A stretch of 14,090 bases of DNA from DSPP01 sp964607165 (GTDB lineage Bacteria > Zixibacteria > MSB-5A5 > DSPP01): assembly GCA_964607165.1 (NCBI GenBank), contig CAZSIT010000042.1:1-14090 (forward strand). The letters are read 5' to 3'. Below the pieces are notes generated by a model. The model did no database searches. It saw nothing but the letters and a program-made list of their open reading frames with translations, and was not told where the DNA came from. The translations under genes and the position numbers were made by a program. Positions within the stretch are counted from its first letter, which is position 1; each line of letters begins with the position of its first letter. Positions 6,770-14,038 of the stretch are shown here, piece after piece.

Positions 6770-6798
6770 TTGACAAAAAATTGTTTTCGGCGTAAAAT
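6770..6798 (+). promoter_or_regulatory. Strong sigma70 promoter of lapA-lapB-SPOR-mutS-mutL
   Basis: Perfect TTGACA at 6770-6775, exactly 17 bases, and TAAAAT (five of six) at 6793-6798, the best promoter in the window. The expected start at about 6804-6806 is 1-3 bases before the lapA ATG at 6807, so the mRNA would be leaderless or nearly so, unless translation begins at the second ATG (6816). No Shine-Dalgarno sequence is seen between the -10 and either ATG. Confidence 0.7.
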
Positions 6799-6806
6799 CA
6801 CTTCAT

Positions 6807-7109
6807 ATGTGGGCGATGCGCGTTCTGCTTTTACTCGTAATTATCGTGCTGGTGGTCGGCTTCTCCATTTATAATTCCGCCCAGCGGGTGGCCGTGCATC
6901 TAATCGTCGCCTCCTACGAAAACGTTCCCTTGATCGTCGTAACCTATTGGGCTTTTGTTTTGGGAATGATAGTCTCTTTTCTGCTCGGAATCGCCTACCA
7001 CCTGCGCATAACCAATCAGATGCGGGAGCGCGACAAGGAAAACAAAAAAATGTCGGCGGAGTTGACCGCCCTGCGCAACCGCCCCATCGATATGCCCGAG
7101 GAAGTGTGA
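6807..7109 (+). CDS. lapA: LapA-domain (DUF1049) inner-membrane protein
   Basis: A 100-residue protein with the LapA layout: a first membrane helix at about 5-19 (VLLLLVIIVLVVGFS), the family motif IYNSAQRVAVHL just after it, a second helix at about 40-62 (VPLIVVTYWAFVLGMIVSFLLGIAY), then a charged coiled tail (RITNQMRERDKENKKMSAEL). In E. coli LapA (YciS) works with LapB to control lipopolysaccharide assembly, and here the lapB-like gene follows directly, overlapping by four bases. Start is ATG 6807; a second ATG three codons on is possible. There is no ribosome-binding site, in line with the promoter lying right against the start. Confidence 0.88.
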   Translation: MWAMRVLLLLVIIVLVVGFSIYNSAQRVAVHLIVASYENVPLIVVTYWAFVLGMIVSFLLGIAYHLRITNQMRERDKENKKMSAELTALRNRPIDMPEEV

Positions 7110-8296
7110 TCGACCTTTCGATTAAACACTTGATAGCGTTGGGGCTTTTGGCTTTGGCGGTCGCCTACCTTTTGATTTGGTATTGGAAAAAATTGGGCAA
7201 ACGCCGCGAAATGCTAATGCCCACGCTTTACCTCGATGCCTTAAAGAATCTGCTCTCCGGCGAAGAAAGCTTGGCCTATCAAAAGTTGAAAATGGTGGTT
7301 TCCGCCGACAGCGGAAACGTGGATGCTTATCTACGATTGGGCGACATCCTCCGCCATCGCAAGCTGCTCGAACGGGCCATTCAAATCCACCGTGACCTAT
7401 TGCTTCGTCCCAATTTGACGGATGAGGAAAAAGGAATGGCTCTAAAAAGCCTTGCCGCCGATTACCTCGAGACCGAAGACTGGGATCGCGCCATCAAAAC
7501 GCTGGATGATTTATACGCCAACGAAGGGCATGACCTCTGGGCAACCGAAAAGTTGGCTCTCGCCTACGAGCAAAAGAAAAACTGGGAGGAGGCTAAAAAA
7601 GCGTATGAAGAATATTTGAAGCTGAAAGAGGAAAAAGACCCCTCCCCCCTTGCCAAATATCACTTCCTAGCCGGCCACGATTGGGCCCAGAAAAAAGAAT
7701 ACCACAAAGCCCGGCTGGAGTACAAAGAAGCTTTAAATTACGACGAAAAATTAGATCTGGCCTACCTGTATATCGCCGACAGCTACCAAATTGAAAAAAG
7801 AGTCGAAGATGCCATTGAGTTCTGGAAAAAATTCTTGGAGGCGGCCCCCGAACTGGGGTTTTTGGCTTACCCCAAATTGGAGCGCGCCTATTTTGAACTT
7901 GGAAAATTCGGTGAAATAACCGAAGTTTACAGCGAAGTCCTGCGCCATAGCCCTAAAAACAGCTATGCCCGCCTGGGCCTGGCCCGCATTTTGGAAAAAC
8001 GCGGGCGCTCCAATCAGGCCATGGAAGAGTACGCTTCAATTGTGGAATCGGATCAATCCTTTGCCCCCGCTCGCCAAGCGCTGGCACGCCTGCTCCTGGA
8101 ACAAAAAAGGCCCGCCGAAGCACTGAAGGAGATTGAATATCTATTGGAAAGTTTGCTTTCCCTTAAAGAACGCTTTCTCTGCTCTAAGTGCGGCTGGGCC
8201 GCTGGCGAATATCTCTTTCTCTGCGGCAATTGTAATGCCTTCCATACGGCGCGGTTGGAACAGGCAGCCCAAGCGAGCCCCGCTCGCCCCGATTAG
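7106..8296 (+). CDS. lapB: LapB-like TPR protein with C-terminal rubredoxin-type zinc site
   Basis: LapB (YciM) in E. coli anchors to the inner membrane and steers FtsH to degrade LpxC, setting lipopolysaccharide output. This 396-residue protein has the same parts: an N-terminal membrane helix (about 8-27, HLIALGLLALAVAYLLIWYW), a long run of tetratricopeptide repeats (about 45-345, e.g. AYEQKKNWEEAKKAYEEYLK), and a C-terminal metal-binding pair C359xxC362G and C373xxC376 in the order seen in E. coli LapB. E. coli LapB has 389 residues. Start is GTG 7106 within GTGA, overlapping the lapA stop; GAGGA lies just upstream. The frame remains open further upstream but that part is the lapA sequence in another frame. 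LapB identity rests on architecture and the lapA neighbour; FtsH and LpxC are not in the window. Confidence 0.88.
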   Translation: MIDLSIKHLIALGLLALAVAYLLIWYWKKLGKRREMLMPTLYLDALKNLLSGEESLAYQKLKMVVSADSGNVDAYLRLGDILRHRKLLERAIQIHRDLLLRPNLTDEEKGMALKSLAADYLETEDWDRAIKTLDDLYANEGHDLWATEKLALAYEQKKNWEEAKKAYEEYLKLKEEKDPSPLAKYHFLAGHDWAQKKEYHKARLEYKEALNYDEKLDLAYLYIADSYQIEKRVEDAIEFWKKFLEAAPELGFLAYPKLERAYFELGKFGEITEVYSEVLRHSPKNSYARLGLARILEKRGRSNQAMEEYASIVESDQSFAPARQALARLLLEQKRPAEALKEIEYLLESLLSLKERFLCSKCGWAAGEYLFLCGNCNAFHTARLEQAAQASPARPD

Positions 8297-8298
8297 TT

Positions 8299-9273
8299 AT
8301 GAATAAAATTGTGGGTAGAGGACTGCTTCTTCTGGCGGCAGCCCCGCTGGTGTTCTTTTCCTCGCTTGCGGCCAAACCAAATCTCAAAGACGGCTGGGAG
8401 GAGTATTATCGCGGCAATCTGCAAAAAGCGGCCGAGGGTTTAGCCCTCTTTCAACGCGACACCAATACCGCCGAAAGCTGGTTTTTAGCCGCCAAGCTGG
8501 AAACCGATGGCGAAAAATCGGCCGAGTTTTTGCAAAAAGCTTTGGAAGATCCATCCCGCGGCGAATTTTTCCGAAAAGCTTTGGTCGAACTTTCCCTGTA
8601 TTATCTTTCCTCCAAAAATTATGCGGGAGTAATTCAGCTCAAGGAGCGCTTCCCCTCTTTTTTTGAGAAGAAATCGTTTAACCCGGAACTGGCTTATTAC
8701 CTGGCAAAATCCTACCGCCAGATAGGCCGCTCGGAGAGCGGCTTGAAATACTCCGAACAAATTCTCGCCAGCTTCCCCTCCCATCCCATTTCCGGCTGGG
8801 CAATTCTTGAAAAAGGACTGGATTTGATTTCGAGCAAACGCTCGACCGAGGGCGCCGACCAATTCCGCAAGTTGATAAGCAAAGGCGGCGGCGAAGAAGT
8901 AACTTTCGCCTTAGTTCTCTTGACCAAGAATCTTTCCGTTTCCAAAGGAAAGGTTTATTCGCGAATTTATGAAGATAAATTCCCCCTCGGATTGGGGCGA
9001 AAATCTTCCCTTGCCCAAGCCGGTGAAACGCCTGACAAGCGCTACCAGATCGAAATCGGCCCCTTTGGCAGCAAAGGCGAGGCCCAGCGCGCTTTTTTAA
9101 AGCTCAAAGCCAATTCCAAAGAATCCGAAATTTCATCGCGGCTCTTGAACAAGCGCACTTACTACTTCATCCGCTGGGGTGACTTTAGCTCAAGCGAAGA
9201 AGCCGCCCGCATCAAAACCGCATTGCAGAAAAAGCTCAAGGCCTCCTATAGCGTCATCGAAATCGCAGAATGA
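8299..9273 (+). CDS. Exported TPR-like protein with C-terminal SPOR domain
   Basis: A 324-residue exported protein. Residues 1-25 are a signal peptide (MNKIVGRG, then LLLLAAAPLVFFSSLAA). Residues 30-220 are helical repeats of TPR type (LKDGWEEYYRGNLQKAAEGL, ELAYYLAKSYRQIGRSESGL). Residues 247-322 form a SPOR domain with both repeats: YQIEIGPFGSKGEAQRAFLK and YFIRWGDFSSSEEAARIKTA. SPOR domains bind denuded septal peptidoglycan, so the protein probably acts in the periplasm at division sites or as an envelope scaffold. It starts two bases after the lapB stop, and its stop overlaps the mutS start as ATGA. The gene is probably part of the same transcript and shares the envelope theme of lapAB. 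No individual gene name can be given. Confidence 0.85.
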   Translation: MNKIVGRGLLLLAAAPLVFFSSLAAKPNLKDGWEEYYRGNLQKAAEGLALFQRDTNTAESWFLAAKLETDGEKSAEFLQKALEDPSRGEFFRKALVELSLYYLSSKNYAGVIQLKERFPSFFEKKSFNPELAYYLAKSYRQIGRSESGLKYSEQILASFPSHPISGWAILEKGLDLISSKRSTEGADQFRKLISKGGGEEVTFALVLLTKNLSVSKGKVYSRIYEDKFPLGLGRKSSLAQAGETPDKRYQIEIGPFGSKGEAQRAFLKLKANSKESEISSRLLNKRTYYFIRWGDFSSSEEAARIKTALQKKLKASYSVIEIAE

Positions 9274-11855
9274 CCGAGACCTTAACTCCCCTCCTCAAGC
9301 AGTATTATCAAATTAAAAACCGCTTTCCCGACAAAATCCTTTTTTTCCGGATGGGGGATTTTTACGAAATGTTCGGCGAGGATGCCGAAAAAGCGGCTCC
9401 CGTTTTGGGCATTGCCTTAACCTCCCGTTCCCACGGCAAAAGCGAAAGAATCCCCCTGGCTGGCGTCCCCTATCACCAGGCCGAAAAATACCTGGCCAAA
9501 CTCTTGGATGCCGGTTTTAAGGTGGTGATTTGCGAGCAAACCGAAGACCCCAAAAAAGCAATTGGACTGGTGCGCCGCGAGGCGGTGGAAGTGGTAACGC
9601 CTGGAACGTCACTGTACGACCGCCCTGACAGAACGGCGGGAAATTTTCTCGCCGGACTGTTTTTCAACAAGGACAAAGTTGGCTTTGCCCGCCTGGATTT
9701 ATCCACCGGTGAATTCATAGTCGGCGAAGCGGACGAAAAAAGCTGGTCGGAAACCTTTCTATCTATTGAACCGACCGAGGTGGTTTACCCCCAATCGCAG
9801 AAAGAAACTATATTGCGTTTCCCCGAGCTGACGGCGGGACGAACTCTCTCACCTGTGGAAGATTGGAAGTTTGATTTCGACTGGGCGCAAAAAAACCTGT
9901 CGGAAAAACTGGGTACGCTCAATCTTTTCGGCTTCGGTGTGGAAGATAAAAAATTAGCCGTATCCGCCGCCGGGGGCGTTTTAAGCTACCTCTCCGAAAA
10001 TCAGGTCCGGCGCCTCGAGCATCTGCGAATCATCCGGCCGCTTTCGGATTCGGATGAAACTACTCTCGATTTCTCCACGCTTTTACATCTCGAAATCTTT
10101 CGCACGCCTTCCGGAGACAAAACCAATACCTTGTTCGCGCATCTGGATAGAACGGCAACGGCCCAAGGCGCGCGCCGACTGGCTCGCTGGCTGCGTACGC
10201 CGCTGGTCAACCCCGACAAAATTAACGAACGTTTAAACCGGGTGGAGGTTCTGCTTAAGGATCATTTCCTGCGCAAAAAAATGTTCACCCTGCTTTCCCA
10301 AATTGCCGACCTGGAAAAATTGGCTGCCCGGCTGGGAATGGGAAAAACCGGCCCGCGCGATTTAGCCGCCATCAAAAATTCCCTGTCAATAATTCCGCAA
10401 ATCATCGCTCTTTTACGCGAAAGCGATGCTCCCCTATCTAAACTTTTAAACCATTTTCCCGACTTAAACGAACTTTTCAAATTATTGGATTCAACTCTTA
10501 AAGAAGACCTCCCGCTCGCCGCCAACCAGGGTAGCCTCATCAAACCGGGTCACAGCGCCGAACTGGACAAACTGCAGGCCGGCATAGCCGATGCCAAAAG
10601 ATGGATTGCACTCTTACAAGGAGAGGAGCGCAAACGCACCGGCATCACCTCCCTTAAAGTCGGCTACAACCGAGTCTTCGGCTATTATATCGAAGTAACC
10701 ACTCCCCATAAAGATAAAGCGCCCCCCGATTACATCCGCAAACAGACGCTGGTCAATGCCGAACGCTTCATCACCGAAGAACTAAAACAAAAGGAAGAGT
10801 TAATCTTAAACGCCGAAGAAAAAATCTTCGCCCTCGAGGAAGAGTTGTTCCACCAGCTCGAAGAAAAATGCCGCGCTTTTATTCCCCAGCTTCTGGAAAC
10901 GGCGGAAGGCACCGCTCTTTTGGATGTCGCGGTTGCGCTATCAACCGTTGCTTTGGAAGAAAAATACATCCGGCCGGAGGTTGCAAAAGTTGGCGAAACG
11001 ATTATCGAAGAAAGCCGCCATCCGGTCTTGGAAAAAGTTTTGCCCAAAGGAAAATTGGTTCCCAATGACATCGCTTTCAGTCCCCAACAACCTCTTGCCA
11101 TTTTGACCGGGCCCAATATGGCCGGTAAGTCAACCTATCTCCGTCAGACCGGCATTATCTTCCTTTTGGCCCAAATCGGCTCTTTTGTCCCAGCCAAAAT
11201 AGCTAAAATAAAAATTGCCGACAAAATTTACACGCGCGTCGGCGCCTCCGACGACATTTTGCGCCACCGCTCGACTTTCCTCGTGGAGATGAGCGAAGTC
11301 GCCAACATCTTAAATAACGCCACGGCAGACAGTTTGATTCTACTGGACGAAATCGGCCGCGGCACCTCCACCTACGATGGTCTTTCCATCGCTTACAGTT
11401 TGGTTGAATATCTTTCTGCTTTTCCAGAAAAACCTCCCCGCACTATTTTCGCCACGCACTACCACGAATTAGTCGAGCTGGAGCGCAAGCTCTCCTGTGT
11501 CAAAAATCTGCAGGTGGAGGTAAAAGAGTACGAGCACCAGCTGATTTTTTTGCACAAAATCATCCCCGGCGGCTGCGACCGGAGTTTTGGAATCGAAGTC
11601 GCCAAACTCGCCGGCGTGCCGCAAAAGTTGGTGGAACGCGCCCGCGAGCTTTTGTTGGAGCTGGAAAGCGAACGAATTAATCTTACCACTCCGGTGGAAA
11701 ACCGGGCCGGTTTTGACCTGACCGAAATCAAACTTTTTCTGGAAAAAATTCTGAAGTTGGAGCCGGACAAATTGACTCCTCTCGAAGCCCTCTTTCTTTT
11801 AAACGAATTAAAAAAAGAAAGCCGGAATCTCACCCGGGAGTTTGGGTGGAAGTAA
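9270..11855 (+). CDS. mutS: DNA mismatch repair protein MutS
   Basis: Recognises mispaired or unpaired bases and, with ATP, recruits MutL. The 861 residues match the E. coli length (853). The mismatch-wedge motif F31-Y32-E33 lies in FFRMGDFYEMFGEDA. The connector, lever and clamp domains follow. The ATPase carries Walker A GPNMAGKS at 614-621, Walker B and signature DEIGRGTST at 693-701, and TIFATHYHEL further on. The C-terminal helix-turn-helix ends with LTPLEALFLLNELKKE. Start is ATG 9270 inside the SPOR gene stop (ATGA). It overlaps mutL by ten bases. No truncation or frameshift. Both mut genes are read from the lapA promoter as far as the sequence shows; no internal promoter or gap is evident. 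Confidence 0.98.
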   Translation: MTETLTPLLKQYYQIKNRFPDKILFFRMGDFYEMFGEDAEKAAPVLGIALTSRSHGKSERIPLAGVPYHQAEKYLAKLLDAGFKVVICEQTEDPKKAIGLVRREAVEVVTPGTSLYDRPDRTAGNFLAGLFFNKDKVGFARLDLSTGEFIVGEADEKSWSETFLSIEPTEVVYPQSQKETILRFPELTAGRTLSPVEDWKFDFDWAQKNLSEKLGTLNLFGFGVEDKKLAVSAAGGVLSYLSENQVRRLEHLRIIRPLSDSDETTLDFSTLLHLEIFRTPSGDKTNTLFAHLDRTATAQGARRLARWLRTPLVNPDKINERLNRVEVLLKDHFLRKKMFTLLSQIADLEKLAARLGMGKTGPRDLAAIKNSLSIIPQIIALLRESDAPLSKLLNHFPDLNELFKLLDSTLKEDLPLAANQGSLIKPGHSAELDKLQAGIADAKRWIALLQGEERKRTGITSLKVGYNRVFGYYIEVTTPHKDKAPPDYIRKQTLVNAERFITEELKQKEELILNAEEKIFALEEELFHQLEEKCRAFIPQLLETAEGTALLDVAVALSTVALEEKYIRPEVAKVGETIIEESRHPVLEKVLPKGKLVPNDIAFSPQQPLAILTGPNMAGKSTYLRQTGIIFLLAQIGSFVPAKIAKIKIADKIYTRVGASDDILRHRSTFLVEMSEVANILNNATADSLILLDEIGRGTSTYDGLSIAYSLVEYLSAFPEKPPRTIFATHYHELVELERKLSCVKNLQVEVKEYEHQLIFLHKIIPGGCDRSFGIEVAKLAGVPQKLVERARELLLELESERINLTTPVENRAGFDLTEIKLFLEKILKLEPDKLTPLEALFLLNELKKESRNLTREFGWK

Positions 11856-13663
11856 AAGTCAAAACCCTTCCCCCTTATCAAACCGTCGCCGGCAAAGTTT
11901 CCCGATTGCCGGAGACGTTGATTAACAAAATCGCCGCCGGCGAAGTCGTGGCGCGTCCCGCTTCAGTGGTCAAGGAATTAGTCGAAAATGCGTTGGACTC
12001 CGGCGCCATCGAAATTACCGTGGAAATTGAAGGCGCCGGCCACCAAAAAATCAAAGTGAGTGATAACGGGGGTGGTATTTTGGCTGAAGATGTCCCACTG
12101 ATTCTCGAACGCCACGCCACCAGCAAATTGAAAACGCCCGAGGATTTGGAGAAAATTGAAACCCTCGGTTTCCGCGGCGAAGCGCTTCCCTCCATCGCCT
12201 CGGTCTCCCATTTCGAGTTGGAAACAAAATCCAAAAGCGAACGGCTGGGAACTCGGCTCACTGCCGAGGGCGGAAAAATCCTCAAAACCGAGCCCACGGG
12301 AATAAGCGATGGAACGAGACTAATCGTTCAACATCTCTTTTTTAACACCCCCGCCCGCAAGAAATTTCAAAAATCGGCCGTCTCCGAAAACCGGCAGATA
12401 ATTTCCCTAATGGAGCAGTTCGCCCTCTCTTTTCCTGAAGTCGGCTTTGAACTGGCCATTGACGGAAAAAACGTTTTGAAGATTTTTCCTCAAAACCTTT
12501 TCGAACGGGTCAACGATCTGGTTGGCGAAGAAAGATACTGGGATTTGGAGCTTCTGGAAAGCAAGCGGGAGAATTCCGAACTTATCGCTTTTTTGCAAAA
12601 GCCGGAGAAAATCACCGCCGCCCGCCCGCAGCTTCATTTTTTTGTCAATCGCCGCCCGGTTCAAAGCCGTTTCTTACACCATGCCATTATTTCCGCCTAC
12701 CGGGATTTCGTTGAACGCGGCAAAGCGCCCTATGCCCTGCTCTATCTTTTTCTTCCTTTTGAAGAAGTGGACGTAAATGTGCACCCGGCCAAGGCCGAGG
12801 TTCGCTTTTCCGATGAGCGCGGATTGTACGACTGGGTTTACCACGCCGTCCGCAAGGCGCTTTCCAATCGCGGCAACATCCCGGTCTGGTCGGGTGACAT
12901 CCTCCATATGAGTAGCCAGCCAGGTGACTCCCCTCTTATGGGTAGCCCCCCGGCTTCTGCCGGGGGGTTGCCTGACAACCCTTCAATGCCCGATTTCACT
13001 TATCAGCAAAAAGCTTTTCCCTTCCCCCGTTCATCGGAGACTCTTCCAAACTTTGCAGAATCAGCAAAAGGCCCAAACGATTCACCCCCCATTTATTCAA
13101 CTTCCACGTTCTGGCAGTTTGCCGATGTTTATATCTTAGCGCAGGTCAAGGGCAAGCTGGTGATTATCGACCAGCACACCGCCCACGAGCGGGTGCTGTA
13201 CGAAACCTTTCTGAAAAATTTAGGCGGACGAAAGGCCGAATCCCAGGAGCTGCTTTTTCCGGAAACCGTCGAGCTTTCGCCGCTTGAATTCCAGCTCTTC
13301 GGCCAAAACCAAGATTTTTTCGAGACGTTCGGGTTCGACCTTTCTCCTTTTGGCGAGCGCACCATTTTGGTTCGCGGCGTTCCGCCTTTGGCGCAAAATA
13401 AAAACCCGGTCAAACTGCTGCGTCAGATTTTGGATGATTTGGCCGCGGAGAAAAAGGATTTGGAGCCGGCCCGGATGATTGCGCGTTCCCTGGCCTGCCA
13501 TTCCGCCGTGCGCGCCGGGGAAAGGTTAACGGTCGAAGAGATGGAAAATCTTTTCGACTTGCTCTTTACCGCCGAAAACCCCTATAACTGCCCCCACGGC
13601 CGCCCAACCATAATCGAACTGCCGCTTTCCGAAATCCACCGCCGCTTCGGCCGCCCGTCGTAG
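11846..13663 (+). CDS. mutL: DNA mismatch repair protein MutL, endonuclease type
   Basis: The MutL ATPase links MutS to strand incision. The 605 residues have the GHKL ATPase at the N-terminus: ELVENALDSGA (44-54; E44 and N48 catalytic), DNGGGI (73-78), ATSKL (91-95) and GFRGEAL (108-114). The C-terminal domain carries the endonuclease signs: D442-Q443-H444-T445 then E448 and E453 (usual DQHA has Ala at the fourth place), A550-C551-H552 of the ACR motif, and CPHGRP (582-587). So this strain probably nicks with MutL itself instead of MutH. GTG 11846 starts inside the end of mutS, preceded by GGGAG at 11835-11839. The linker (about 350-405) is Pro/Ser-rich and contains a hairpin-forming stretch (see 12946-12967). 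It ends the operon; miaA, often next to mutL, is absent. Confidence 0.97.
   Translation: MEVKVKTLPPYQTVAGKVSRLPETLINKIAAGEVVARPASVVKELVENALDSGAIEITVEIEGAGHQKIKVSDNGGGILAEDVPLILERHATSKLKTPEDLEKIETLGFRGEALPSIASVSHFELETKSKSERLGTRLTAEGGKILKTEPTGISDGTRLIVQHLFFNTPARKKFQKSAVSENRQIISLMEQFALSFPEVGFELAIDGKNVLKIFPQNLFERVNDLVGEERYWDLELLESKRENSELIAFLQKPEKITAARPQLHFFVNRRPVQSRFLHHAIISAYRDFVERGKAPYALLYLFLPFEEVDVNVHPAKAEVRFSDERGLYDWVYHAVRKALSNRGNIPVWSGDILHMSSQPGDSPLMGSPPASAGGLPDNPSMPDFTYQQKAFPFPRSSETLPNFAESAKGPNDSPPIYSTSTFWQFADVYILAQVKGKLVIIDQHTAHERVLYETFLKNLGGRKAESQELLFPETVELSPLEFQLFGQNQDFFETFGFDLSPFGERTILVRGVPPLAQNKNPVKLLRQILDDLAAEKKDLEPARMIARSLACHSAVRAGERLTVEEMENLFDLLFTAENPYNCPHGRPTIIELPLSEIHRRFGRPS
12946..12967 (+). 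repeat. GC hairpin repeat inside the mutL linker
   Basis: Arms CCCCCCGGC (12946-12954) and GCCGGGGGG (12959-12967) pair perfectly over nine bases around TTCT. Outside them CAGG (12921-12924) and CCTG (12971-12974) can pair as well. It encodes SPPASAGG in the linker and keeps the frame. It resembles the intergenic palindromes at 1099-1378 in style, though not in sequence, and may be a dispersed repeat tolerated because the linker is unstructured. Confidence 0.6.
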
Positions 13664-13888
13664 CGGAACGGCGTGCCGTGCTCTCCACCTACCTCGGCTG
13701 GACCGCCAGCCTCCACCGCCACCCCAGCGCCGACGTGGTGGTGGTGTTTGGGTAGATTCAGGAGGGGTTGCGTAGGGTCGGCGCCACAATAGTTTGGTTT
13801 GCATTATTCGGGTATAAATCCTTTATTTATTACTGCGCTCCGGGAGGCAGCTCAGCCAACTTAGCGCAGGAAGGGAAGATGTACAGTA
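13664..13888 (+). other. GC-rich scar then AT-rich leader, no convincing gene
   Basis: From 13664 to about 13755 the DNA is visibly richer in G and C (GTGGTGGTGGTG at 13735-13746) and has no recognisable full gene. One frame reads AVLSTYLGWTASLHRHPSADVVVVFG and stops at 13755. From about 13785 it turns AT-rich, with GGTATAAAT near 13811-13819 as a weak -10 candidate, and a stem CTGCGCT/AGCGCAG (13833-13839, 13863-13869) just ahead of AGGAAGGGAAG, the ribosome-binding region of the next gene. I see no known riboswitch pattern. Confidence 0.4.
13833..13869 (+). promoter_or_regulatory. Stem-loop in leader of the caspase-like gene
   Basis: Perfect seven-base arms CTGCGCT and AGCGCAG enclose 23 bases that include a smaller GGC-AGCTCA-GCC hairpin. 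The 3' arm touches the AGGAAGG ribosome-binding sequence, so folding could limit translation. It may be a simple chance hairpin. Confidence 0.35.
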
Positions 13889-14038
13889 GTGGTTTATTTA
13901 GTTACAAAAATGTTCCCCGCACGACTAAAAGTCTTCTTTGTTTTTTTTGGCTTTGGGGTTTCACTATCTTTCTTCAGCCTAGCTAAAGGTCAAGCCCTTG
14001 CTCCCATAGAAAATCGGTTTGCTGTTGTGATAGGCATA
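13889..14038 (+). pseudogene. Start of an exported caspase-like (C14) peptidase gene, cut by an IS
   Basis: Fifty codons only. After GTG 13889 (or ATG 13910) comes a clear signal peptide, MFPARLKVFFVFFGFGVSLSF then FSLAKGQALA, with a cut near ALA. The mature end begins PIENRFAVVIGI, which matches the way exported caspase-fold (peptidase C14 / metacaspase) proteins open: basic residue, hydrophobic strand, then GI before the first loop. The family match is from about ten residues, so it is a hypothesis. After the ATA codon at 14036-14038 the sequence changes to the presumed IS end and the frame stops at 14078-14080, so the gene is probably broken, or its remainder lies beyond the IS. AGGAAGGGAAG at 13868-13878 is the likely ribosome-binding site. 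Such peptidases are often abundant in uncultured bacteria and may be secreted. Confidence 0.4.

Noticed and set aside
6947..7105. Upstream extension of the lapB frame into lapA
   Set aside because: The extension translates lapA in another frame; GTG 7106 overlapping the lapA stop gives the normal LapB N-terminus with its membrane helix.
10868..11106. Short plus-strand frames inside mutS
   Set aside because: They overlap conserved MutS sequence in other frames and have no features of their own.
13526..13804. Minus-strand open frame of 92 codons across the mutL end
   Set aside because: Overlaps mutL's conserved C-terminus; peptide is Arg/Gly/Pro-rich shadow of GC-rich DNA.
13768..13986. Plus frame with MYSSGLFSYK and a good ribosome-binding site at ATG 13879
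   Set aside because: The peptide has no domain and ends at 13986, while the overlapping frame from 13889 has a signal peptide followed by a caspase-like strand. A short leader peptide cannot be fully excluded.
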